Shown: positions 1 to 7,416 of the stretch, piece after piece
How the letters are laid out: every line of letters begins with the position of its first letter
Position numbering within the stretch: position 1 is the stretch's first letter
IMG/VR virus record: IMGVR_UViG_3300050014_000293
Coordinates: 1-38,239 of that record
Length of the DNA: 38,239 bases
Strand: one strand, 5' to 3'
DNA from: a virus
Made by a program: the position numbers and the translations under genes
The notes under the pieces: model-generated
Told to the model about the DNA's origin: nothing
Seen by the model: the letters and a program-made list of their open reading frames with translations, nothing else
Database searches by the model: none

Positions 1-687
1 GGTGGGTGTTGCCTTGTCGAAGAACTTGGTGAATGCGCCGACGATGTTGGCTGCCGTACCCGTGATAGTCGACCCGAGAATCTGCACCATGCTCGACTTG
101 ACAACGCCGCTCGTGAAGTCAAGTTGCCCGGTGCCGGTGCCCGCCTGTAAAGGAACAGCGCCAGAGGAAAGGTTAATCTGCCCAGTCCCGGTGCCGACGC
201 TCTGGAGCGCCCCGTGGGAGGTGTCCACCGTGAGCGTGTTGGCTGGAGTCGTCGAGCGCACGAGGTAGGCATTGCCGTAAGAGGCGTTGGTGACGACGGC
301 GTAAGCGTCACCTGTCTGGAGCGTGCCCGGATCGTACACGTTGAGAATCACCTTAGCGGGTAGCATATTGGCCCCGCCATAGGCGTTAATCATCACTTGC
401 CCCACGGTTGTCAGCCAGGTATTGGGCACGCCGAACTCGTACCACCCGAGCGCGTGGGTGGCGTCCGACTCAACCCAACCCGAGGCAGCCCAGGTGCCCG
501 CCGTCATGGTCGCTTGGGTGATGGCGGTCCAGGAGGCGTCCGTGGTCTTCTTCAGGTAGAGGAGAAAGCTGGTGAAGTTGTACGTAATGGAGCCGAGCCC
601 GGCGCCGATATTAGACGATGAGTCATAAACGAACATGGGGACGGTGAAGGAGGTCGTTCCCTTAACCACATTGATGACATTGGGCAC
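1..687 (-). CDS. Tail/baseplate structural protein, BppU-like N-terminus (partial)
   Basis: The visible 229 codons start with GTG after AGGAGGCTGAC and run off the low-coordinate end. The N-terminus (MPNVINVVKGTTSFTVPMFV, then YDSSSNIGAGL) resembles the domain that attaches phage baseplate upper proteins to the tail, with strands (SFLLYLKKTTDASWTA; GWYEFGVPNTWLT). Further on a repeat-like part appears (TGTGQINLSSGAVPLQAGTG, then TGQLDFTSGVV) that may begin a fibre shaft. Function beyond tail association is not visible. Confidence 0.6.
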   Translation of the reverse strand, partial: MPNVINVVKGTTSFTVPMFVYDSSSNIGAGLGSITYNFTSFLLYLKKTTDASWTAITQATMTAGTWAASGWVESDATHALGWYEFGVPNTWLTTVGQVMINAYGGANMLPAKVILNVYDPGTLQTGDAYAVVTNASYGNAYLVRSTTPANTLTVDTSHGALQSVGTGTGQINLSSGAVPLQAGTGTGQLDFTSGVVKSSMVQILGSTITGTAANIVGAFTKFFDKATPT

Positions 688-702
688 GTCAGCCTCCTAA
701 AG

Positions 703-721
703 AAAAAGGCCCTTGCGGGCC
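703..721 (-). terminator. Intercistronic hairpin with U-tract
   Basis: On the minus strand GGCCC pairs with GGGCC (loop GCAA) followed by TTTTTCTTT. It lies between the TIG protein stop (750) and the GTG at 687 and overlaps the approach to that gene's ribosome binding site. Confidence 0.65.
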
Positions 722-749
722 CCGTGGTTGATTGGTTTCGGGTAGAGGA

Positions 750-1649
750 TCATCCGCCACAACCCATAAGTCCCATCCCGCCGCGTGGCGGTCCGGCAGT
801 CGCATACGTGAACTGGTCTCCCGCCCCCGTCGCGCTCGTACCCGCAGAAGTTGTAACCGTAATATCGACGGTCCCGGCGACGTGCGCCGGACTAGTTGCC
901 GTAATCTGGGTGGCAGAGTTGACGGTGTAGGTTGTAGCGTCAGTCGCGCCGAAGTGGACCGCGCTTGCTCCGGTGAATCCTGTGCCGGTGATGACTACTG
1001 AGGTGCCGCCTGCTGTGGGGCCGGTGGTGGTGGCTAGGGAGGTTACGGTGGGAGCGGAAGACACCGTGTATTCCACGTACACCTTCGGATCCCGCGTCGT
1101 TCCCGTATAGTCTGAGTCATACCAGCGCACTCGGGCATTGCCGGTGGGAGCCGTCCCCGCAACCTGGTCGGCACTATGGAAGACGACCCGCGTATAGTCG
1201 GTGAGGGCGATTCCCGCCTTAGCCGCCGTCTCCGAGACAAAGTCCAGATACGCGGCGCCAGTAGCGGAGGTGACAGCCTTTGTCGCCAGAAGGGTTAAAG
1301 CCGACAGGCTAGCGCCAGGCACAAAATCACCCGTGGCGATAGTGTCTCCCCAGTTGTAGGACCGTATCTGCTGAGTGTGGGATTCATCTGGGGGAACGCT
1401 TACATAAGCGGAGAACGTGGCCACCGTCACGGTAGCGTTGTCCTCAATGACCGAACCCGTGTCAAAATTCAGCATTCCCTCGTCAATGTAATACCAGGTG
1501 TCTCCGGGGTAGCTTTGCCCCGAGTACATATAGGTCAAGTCCCCGCCAAAGCCCATGACAGAACCGGCTCTTGCATTGGCGTAAACGTGATCTTGACTGT
1601 CAATCGCGCTCTCGCCCGTCAGGGCATAGACTGTTAGCGGACTAGCCAT
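750..1649 (-). CDS. TIG-domain tail protein, 299 aa
   Basis: It begins 8 bp inside the upstream gene with GAGGTTGGA before the ATG. The first 190 residues form a beta-sandwich module (YTRVVFHSADQVAGTAPTGN; ARVRWYDSDY). Residues about 195-285 are one IPT/TIG domain (VTSLATTTGPTAGGTSVVIT; VNSATQITATSP). The C-terminus is a short Gly/Met tail (PPRGGMGLMGCGG). The TIG domain is close in sequence to the two in the protein at 5584-7416, so module sharing among tail genes is likely. It may be a fibre or adhesin. Confidence 0.7.
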   Translation of the reverse strand: MASPLTVYALTGESAIDSQDHVYANARAGSVMGFGGDLTYMYSGQSYPGDTWYYIDEGMLNFDTGSVIEDNATVTVATFSAYVSVPPDESHTQQIRSYNWGDTIATGDFVPGASLSALTLLATKAVTSATGAAYLDFVSETAAKAGIALTDYTRVVFHSADQVAGTAPTGNARVRWYDSDYTGTTRDPKVYVEYTVSSAPTVTSLATTTGPTAGGTSVVITGTGFTGASAVHFGATDATTYTVNSATQITATSPAHVAGTVDITVTTSAGTSATGAGDQFTYATAGPPRGGMGLMGCGG

Positions 1650-1992
1650 TCCAACCTCGCACCCTTGCCGCTGTCAGCACGGCCTCTTCGACAATCTCTT
1701 TGAGAGCCGTTTCGTGATCCTCAATCTGCTCGTCCGTCTCGTCGATGGTGTGAAGCGGAGGATTCTGGAAAAGGAACGAGTCGATGTCATCAAGCGGCAA
1801 GCCATCGGCCGTGACAAAGACCTCCAGCAACCCGTTGGGGCGTACCAGCGGCGGGGCGGTCATGCGGAAGGTGAGCCCCCCCGACTTCCAGACCATCTCG
1901 CCCTTCTTGCCATAGACATTTTTGGCGGCATGGAGAGCCGTACCCTTCGTGGCAAGCAGAGATGATTTCTTATGTGGTTTTCGCGGGTCCAT
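1642..1992 (-). CDS. Hypothetical protein, 116 aa
   Basis: The ATG at 1992 has GGAGGAGGCGTG upstream; a GTG at 1995 would give a GTGA overlap. The product has a basic N-terminus (MDPRKPHKKSSLLATKGTAL), a central beta part (EMVWKSGGLTFRMTAPPLVR) and an acidic helical C-terminus (TDEQIEDHETALKEIVEEAV). It may be a small tail-fibre chaperone or adaptor, since it sits between two putative fibre genes, but no family is recognised. Confidence 0.6.
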   Translation of the reverse strand: MDPRKPHKKSSLLATKGTALHAAKNVYGKKGEMVWKSGGLTFRMTAPPLVRPNGLLEVFVTADGLPLDDIDSFLFQNPPLHTIDETDEQIEDHETALKEIVEEAVLTAARVRGWNG

Positions 1993-3269
1993 CACGCCTC
2001 CTCCACACTACTATGCGCGTCCTTACCGGTCAGACTTTGCCATCCTGCAAAGTTGGTTTGAGTGTTCTCCGCTTCAAACACACCCGCGCCGTCTGGGTAA
2101 TACTGGTTGTAGTCAATGTCAACGCCCGCGATGCTGTACTCCCAATCCACCGGAACGTCAATGTAGTACGAGGTGGTCCCGGCGAAGACATTGTGCTGCA
2201 CCTTCGAGTTCGTGATGATTCCGATGGGATGGATTCGCACCGACTGGACCAAACCCTGATGGTTTGGGGCCACGGTGTACTGAGCCAGGAAATCACCGCC
2301 GCCCGTGTCGCGCATGACGTTGCTAACCCATTGCCAGTTATCGCAGGTGTTCGACACACTCCCGTACATATACATATCCACGCACTTGCCGCACTGCGTG
2401 AAGACATTGTGGTGACAGTACAAGTCCTGATAGGTCTTGCCGCTACCGACAGCCTGGAAGCTGAGACCAGTCTCCCAGATGTTATCGAAAGTGTTGTAGC
2501 GAGCGGTGAAGTCGGACGTGCTGTTGTAAATCATAACGCCGTTGCCGTCCCGATAACCGTCTCCGTCGTCACAGCCGCCGCAATACTTGAAGTCGCAATA
2601 CTCGATGATGGTTCCGATGGTCGAAGACGGAACAAGACCATGCCAGCCGTGGTATTTGAAGACTAGATTTCGGAGCGTGACGTAGCTCTGATTCAGACGG
2701 CCATAGTCAACGGTGGCAGCTTCAATGTGAGTGTAGAACGTGCCGGGGTTGCCCACTGAGTACATCTTGACGTAAGTGCTGTCAGGCGGGGAGTAGTAAT
2801 CCCCCTGAGCGTCACAAGCCACCAGAGTCGCCTGCTTGACCCCGATTACCGCTTCGGAGTTGAGAATCAAGTTTCCGACTTGTAAGGCGGTGGTAGCCTG
2901 CCAGATGTTGCTGCCCAGGTCGGTCCATACTCCGGTGGCGCTCAGGTCTTGGCTGCCCATAACGATAGGTTTGGCCCCGGTGCCATAGGCATCATAGACG
3001 ATTGGCGCACCCGGCAGTCCGGCGGACTCGTAGTGCTTCAGTTGTTCCCGCCAAGTGTCGCCCCGATTGAGCAGTATGTGGTCGCCAGCGGCGAAACCTG
3101 GTGTGTAGCCGTAGGACCGCACTTTATCGAGCGTAGCCCAGGCGTTGGCGTCACTCTTGCCGTCGGCTGCATCACTACCAGCGTTGGCGACGTAGAACCG
3201 ATTCTCCGGGAACTGCCGCAGCCTCAGCCCCCACCAATGCCCGATGCCGCCTGTGATGGTGTTGACCAT
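1992..3269 (-). CDS. Right-handed beta-helix tail protein (receptor binding or depolymerase)
   Basis: The product is 425 aa and begins at a TGATG overlap. After an N-terminal attachment segment, FYVANAGSDAADGKSDANAW opens a parallel beta-helix of the pectate-lyase-like type. Successive coils carry aligned Asn/Asp/Ser positions (LVFKYHGWHG; IEYCDFKYCGGCDDGDGYRD; ARYNTFDNIWETGLSFQ; HHNVFTQCGKCVDMY). Several Cys pairs may cross-link coils. Such proteins bind or cut cell-surface glycans. Catalytic acidic residues cannot be pointed out reliably. Confidence 0.75.
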   Translation of the reverse strand: MVNTITGGIGHWWGLRLRQFPENRFYVANAGSDAADGKSDANAWATLDKVRSYGYTPGFAAGDHILLNRGDTWREQLKHYESAGLPGAPIVYDAYGTGAKPIVMGSQDLSATGVWTDLGSNIWQATTALQVGNLILNSEAVIGVKQATLVACDAQGDYYSPPDSTYVKMYSVGNPGTFYTHIEAATVDYGRLNQSYVTLRNLVFKYHGWHGLVPSSTIGTIIEYCDFKYCGGCDDGDGYRDGNGVMIYNSTSDFTARYNTFDNIWETGLSFQAVGSGKTYQDLYCHHNVFTQCGKCVDMYMYGSVSNTCDNWQWVSNVMRDTGGGDFLAQYTVAPNHQGLVQSVRIHPIGIITNSKVQHNVFAGTTSYYIDVPVDWEYSIAGVDIDYNQYYPDGAGVFEAENTQTNFAGWQSLTGKDAHSSVEEA

Positions 3270-3766
3270 CAGACTAACTGGTAGGAGATGTGGCCGTTGG
3301 CAGCGCCGGTGACGGTGGTTAGGTTCAGGGCCTCGTTAACCGCCGTTTCAATCAGGCCCTCGGGGCAGTATGGGGATGCACCCGAAGCGGCTACGTAGTC
3401 CATCGCTCCACTTTTGGCCGTGGTGGCACTCTTCCACTCGAACGACCCAGCGCCATGTCCAATGATCGTATACTGGATAACCCTGATCTTGTGCGTGGCG
3501 TCAGCAGCGACGATTGCCCCGGTCGCATTGGCGGCTACGGCTACGACGGCCTGGAGAGTTGCATAGAGAGGGACTGTGGTGATGTCGGGCAGTTCCGTGA
3601 GCGATACCGGAACGGGGTCAGCGCGGAGTTCAGTGTCGGTAAGAGCACCGCCACCGCCGCTCGCTTCATTGCCGACATACACAACTTCAGCGAACGTCCC
3701 GTCGCCCATGTCCTTCCAACGGCGGGACATCTGTATCGGGTAAAGCTTCTCAAGCAGGTCAGCCAT
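3269..3766 (-). CDS. Tail-associated hypothetical protein, 165 aa
   Basis: The ATG at 3766 is preceded by GGAGACTTGA. The N-terminus (MADLLEKLYPIQMSRRWKDM) is followed by a beta sandwich-like region (HKIRVIQYTIIGHGAGSFEW; GLIETAVNEALNLTTVTGAA) of the kind seen in small phage tail-tip and decoration proteins. The last residues (NGHISYQLV) end in a strand. No family name can be assigned by eye. Confidence 0.6.
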   Translation of the reverse strand: MADLLEKLYPIQMSRRWKDMGDGTFAEVVYVGNEASGGGGALTDTELRADPVPVSLTELPDITTVPLYATLQAVVAVAANATGAIVAADATHKIRVIQYTIIGHGAGSFEWKSATTAKSGAMDYVAASGASPYCPEGLIETAVNEALNLTTVTGAANGHISYQLV

Positions 3767-3776
3767 TCAAGTCTCC

Positions 3777-4400
3777 TTAAAAGACGGGTTCAGGCAGCAG
3801 TAGGCCGCCGCGTTTGGGCAGGATGAGTCGGTCGGAGCGTGGCTCCCAGTTGGAGTGCCACTTGAAGGAGTTCAGCCACCAGGCGAGTTTGCCAATGCCG
3901 GATGCGGATACCGCCGTCGCCGTGCAGTAGATACTGAGCAGTTCCGCTCCGTCGAATAACACTGATCCGTTAAGTGGATTCTGGGCCCCGTCGCTGTAGG
4001 TGTCCGTCTCTACGTGGTCAATTCCGCCCGTGGCGACGTAGTACATATTGAGCCCCGCAGCGTTTGCGTCACCTTGGCCCCCGAACCAGTAATCACCAGC
4101 AGGGACCGCGAGGATGCTCCCCGTGGGAGTTTTCCACCCGGCCGCCGCACTGTCGGCCACCGCCAGAGCGTCGGTCACACCAACCAGTGTGGAGGGCTTG
4201 CCAGCCGCCCCGTCCGGCTTGTAGATACCGAGTCGGCAGTTGCAGGCCACGTGTCCGCTGCCCACGTTGGACAGGTAAACGTTAAACGCGGTCAGGTCGG
4301 AGGCGGCGGCAAGGGTGAACTTGCCCATCCACCAGACGTTGGCTTGTCCGTTGGCGCCGACAGATGTGCCTGCGATGGAGTTGTTGCCGAAGACGGGCAC
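3777..4400 (-). CDS. Tail-associated hypothetical protein, 207 aa
   Basis: It starts with GTG three bases after the upstream stop. The product begins MPVFGNNSIAGTSVGANGQA and is beta-rich (WWMGKFTLAAASDLTAFNVY; GDYWFGGQGDANAAGLNMYY), ending with a basic/hydrophobic tail (RSDRLILPKRGGLLLPEPVF). The N-terminal region resembles jelly-roll-like modules that describe carbohydrate binding in tail proteins, but I cannot name a family. Position among tail-tip genes suggests a receptor-binding accessory. Confidence 0.55.
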   Translation of the reverse strand: MPVFGNNSIAGTSVGANGQANVWWMGKFTLAAASDLTAFNVYLSNVGSGHVACNCRLGIYKPDGAAGKPSTLVGVTDALAVADSAAAGWKTPTGSILAVPAGDYWFGGQGDANAAGLNMYYVATGGIDHVETDTYSDGAQNPLNGSVLFDGAELLSIYCTATAVSASGIGKLAWWLNSFKWHSNWEPRSDRLILPKRGGLLLPEPVF

Positions 4401-4403
4401 TGG

Positions 4404-5571
4404 CTAGACCGATTTCCCGTTCCAGGTACAGTTGATGCAGGTCGCTTTTCCTTCCAGGAACCGCGCCCCGCCGGTGGCGGTGACGTTCTCAAGAGTGATT
4501 GAGGACGCGCCACTATAAACCTTGAAGGCAGCTTCGGTGGTCTTGGCAATATTGAGGACCGCATTGCGAATCGTCACCTGCGACCAGCCGTCACCGATGA
4601 CCACACCGTTTTGCACGTTGGCTGTGAGGCCGTCAAAGAGGATGTCAGACGAGGGCGTAGAGGCCCCGGCGTCCATATACATCTGGAGCGACCAGGAGTT
4701 GCCCCCGGTCAGTGTGGTGCGGACGAACTTCAGGTCGTGGTTGTTGCCCTCCAAATAGAGGACGTGGGGCGCGAAGAAGCCGGTACTCACAGTCGTCAGG
4801 GCTTCAAGGTTGACGTCTTCAAAGTAGCCCGTCGCAAGGTTGCTCACATAGATGCCCTGGCCGGCACCGCGAACGGTGAACCGGCGCATATCGAGGTTCG
4901 ATCCCAGGGTGTCGATCTTGGCCCCGTACTGGCCGTTGAGACTGAGCACGTCGGATATCTTGCCGTTCGTGTGCCGGGTCAAATGCAGCGGGATAACGCC
5001 ATTGTTGGCCCCGCCGCCATCAAGGGTGACACCCGAGAGTGCAAAGTCGGTGATGTTGTAACCGAGTACGAGGTCGCCCGCACCCGTGCGTCTAAGGATA
5101 GTCTGCCCGATGCCAGCGCCCTGAACAGCCACGCCGCTCTTGAGGTTGATGGCGGAGGTAAAGGTGTAGGTACCGGCCGGGATGATGACCGTTCCCCCGG
5201 GTGCTGTGGCGTTGATGGCCGCCTGAAGGTTAAACGGCGCCGGAGAGGTCGTCGTTGTCGTGGTCGGTGTCGCGGTCGTCGTTGTGGTTGGAGCGACGGT
5301 AGTTGTCGTGGTCGGTGTCGCGGTTGTGGTTGTGGTCGCGGTTGTGGTCGTGGTAGGCGGGATTGTGGTGGTGGTCACGCCTTGCAGCGCCGCCACCTGG
5401 GACTGCAACGTTGCCACCTGCGCTTGTAATTGCGTCACGGCCGCCTGAAGCTGCTGGAGTTGTTGAGCGGTCGACCCGGACAGCGTGATCGTCGCGTTGT
5501 GGCCGCACCCTGAAATGAAAAGGCCACCCGCAAGGATGGCCAGGATGCCGAATATGAGGATGAGTCTTCAC
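4404..5571 (-). CDS. Beta-helix lipoprotein-like tail or surface protein, start disrupted by a frameshift
   Basis: The frame open from the signal region to 4404 has no start codon with a ribosome binding site. A GTG at 5571 has AGGAGG eight bases upstream but lies in another frame. Skipping one base (A at 5565) joins them and gives MKLILIFGILAILAGGLFIS followed by GC, a perfect lipoprotein signal with lipobox FISGC. The next part is a coiled coil (QLQQLQAAVTQLQAQVATLQ), then a Thr/Pro-rich linker, then a right-handed beta-helix (PGGTVIIPAGTYTFTSAINL; LSGVTLDGGG). Without the shift only an in-frame GTG at 5438, inside the coiled coil, is available. It may be a sequencing error, a decayed gene or programmed +1 shifting. 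Confidence 0.6.
5249..5378 (-). repeat. Thr/Pro-linker tandem repeat
   Basis: A low-complexity tract of GTCGTTGTCGTGGTCGGTGT-like units (plus strand) encodes runs of Thr with Pro/Ala/Val (TTTTTATPTTTTTVAP). Copies are imperfect and of variable length, so the tract is probably prone to slippage. Confidence 0.7.
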
Positions 5572-5583
5572 ACTGGAGGCCTC

Positions 5584-7416
5584 CTAAAGCCCGGTGTATG
5601 TCTGCGATTCGATGGCGGTACCAGCCCCGTCAACGCTCCAATGCCGCGGGTAGAACTGCACGAGGCAGAGAGTGGGGACAACGGTTGGGTCATGCAAGAT
5701 ACTGAGGTAGTTGTTGCCCGGCAGGAGCACGAAGTTGGAGAGGTCGCTCCCCGGCGCCACGAATCGCATGAGGTTCGCCCGGGCGTCTGAGTAGACCTTG
5801 CCGGTATCGGTGTCCACGTACAGCGTTTCCCCTGCCGAAAGCACGAGCCCCTTGAAGTAGATGGCCTGCCCCGTGCGCTCGTTGCGGATCCCGCCCACCA
5901 ACGTTGGAGCGTTGCCAGCACCGAATACCACGAGCACTGGGCAGGGTGCCGTGCCGGTGTAGGCCACGGTGATTGGCGTCACGTAGGCATTGGCTGATGC
6001 GGTGGGCCCGGCGATGAGCAGAATGGAGTCGTCGCGCGGGTTGACCATCACCCGGCAGTACGATCCGGTGTCGGCAATGGCGATATTCTCCACGTGCATG
6101 GCCGAACCGTCGTAGACGACGTAAGCGGCATAGCCCAGAGCCCCAGGGATGGCGTTGAACACGTTGCCGGTCATGGGATCGCCGGCCAAGGTGTAAATGA
6201 ACCCCGTGCAATGGGCATTGCCTATTGAGTCAAATGCAATGGCGCGCCCTTGGGAGGCGTTGGTGTAGCCGTAGAGGTCCTGTGAGCCGGTGGGTGACGT
6301 ACCTTGGCTGTTGGTCACGGTGACATCGACCGTACCCCCGGCATGGGCGGGAGCGATACAGGTGATCTGGGTGACAGAGTTGATCGTGACTCCGGTGGCC
6401 GCGTTGCCTCCGAAGCTCACTGTCGAGCCCGCGATGAAGCTGGTCCCGTTGATGGTGACGAACGTCCCGCCCGCAGTCGATCCGCTAGACGGGCTGAGTG
6501 ACGTTACGGTAGGAGCGGACTGGCCATAAGTGAACGAGCTGTAAGAGCCGGTGCCGTAGGCGGTGGTGACCGCCACGGCTACTGCCCCGGCCGCTCCCGG
6601 CGGCGTTGTCGCTGTGATCTGCATGTCGGAGTCGATTGAGAGTGCGCTGGCGGGCACCCCGCCGAAGGTGACGGCTGTAGCGCCGGTGAAGCCCGCTCCC
6701 GTGATGACAACCGAAGTCCCACCCGTAGTGGGGCCGCTGCTCGCGCTCAGACTGGAGATTATCGGTGCGCCCAGCGAGTAGGTGATGATGACCTTGCCGT
6801 CGGCGCCATTACCGCCCGGGCCGCTGTAATCATAGCCGCCGCAGCAACCTGCACCCCCACCGCCCCCTGGACCGGATACCGGGGCGTTTCCGGGAGTGAC
6901 GCCCGGGCCCGCACCCCCAGCGCCACCTGGACCGCCACCGGTGGGAGCGGTAGCGCCGGCTACTTGGTTGGCGGGTGTGCTGTTGCCGTTCGCCGCAGAG
7001 CCACCCGAGCTGCCGCCGCCGTTTCCAGGGCCGTTGCTGACTGTAGGCGTCCCGCCGTTGCCGCCTGAATATTTGACATCTCCCGTACCGGAGGCAGCAG
7101 CGCCCCCGACGCCCGTACCTAATCCGCCTTTGGCCACGCATGTTGAGGTGTTGAAACTGCTGTCGCCGCCATTGGTGCCGCTGGGGGTGCTGGTGCCATG
7201 AGCCCCTACAGTCAAAGAATAAGATGCCAGTAAAGCCTGGAAGGCGTTGATCTTGGAGTAGCCCCCCGCCCCGCCGCCGCGGCCATCGCCCGATCCACTT
7301 CCCAAACCCCAGGCGCCCCCCGCGCCGGCGCCGATAGTCTCAATCTGTACCTGGGTGACGTTGTTCGGTCGCGGCCAGGTGAAAGTACCAGCCGTCGAAT
7401 ATGTGGTCACGGTCAT
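5584..7416 (-). CDS. Gly-rich, TIG-repeat tail protein with Dit-like C-terminal half
   Basis: The product is 610 aa from the ATGA overlap at 7416 (GGAGG six bases upstream). After a beta N-terminus (MTVTTYSTAGTFTWPRPNNV) there is a Gly-rich region (about 30-215) such as those in phage tail-fibre adhesins. Two IPT/TIG domains follow (ISSLSASSGPTTGGTSVVIT; VTSLSPSSGSTAGGTFVTIN). The C-terminal 200 residues resemble the galectin-like C-terminal half of Dit proteins (NAPTLVGGIRNERTGQAIYF; AGETLYVDTDTGKVYSDARA; SNFVLLPGNNYL). Together with the preceding gene it would make up one Dit-like baseplate hub. Confidence 0.65.
   Translation of the reverse strand: MTVTTYSTAGTFTWPRPNNVTQVQIETIGAGAGGAWGLGSGSGDGRGGGAGGYSKINAFQALLASYSLTVGAHGTSTPSGTNGGDSSFNTSTCVAKGGLGTGVGGAAASGTGDVKYSGGNGGTPTVSNGPGNGGGSSGGSAANGNSTPANQVAGATAPTGGGPGGAGGAGPGVTPGNAPVSGPGGGGGAGCCGGYDYSGPGGNGADGKVIITYSLGAPIISSLSASSGPTTGGTSVVITGAGFTGATAVTFGGVPASALSIDSDMQITATTPPGAAGAVAVAVTTAYGTGSYSSFTYGQSAPTVTSLSPSSGSTAGGTFVTINGTSFIAGSTVSFGGNAATGVTINSVTQITCIAPAHAGGTVDVTVTNSQGTSPTGSQDLYGYTNASQGRAIAFDSIGNAHCTGFIYTLAGDPMTGNVFNAIPGALGYAAYVVYDGSAMHVENIAIADTGSYCRVMVNPRDDSILLIAGPTASANAYVTPITVAYTGTAPCPVLVVFGAGNAPTLVGGIRNERTGQAIYFKGLVLSAGETLYVDTDTGKVYSDARANLMRFVAPGSDLSNFVLLPGNNYLSILHDPTVVPTLCLVQFYPRHWSVDGAGTAIESQTYTGL

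Noticed and set aside
4611-5429. Plus-strand Arg/Gly-rich open frame
   Set aside because: It is a shadow of the Thr-linker and beta-helix gene in the opposite strand; extreme composition comes from the repeat.
5230-5571. Frame beginning GTG at 5571 with a His/Asp-rich repetitive product
   Set aside because: It is the off-frame reading of the Thr-rich linker; the His/Asp runs mirror the repeat and no domain is visible. The GTG itself is kept as the likely start of the lipoprotein-like gene after a one-base correction.
5569-5576. TGA recoding (sense TGA) to explain GTG-TGA at the start of the lipoprotein frame
   Set aside because: TGA is clearly the stop codon at many gene junctions in the window (ATGA and GTGA overlaps), so a changed code is not supported.
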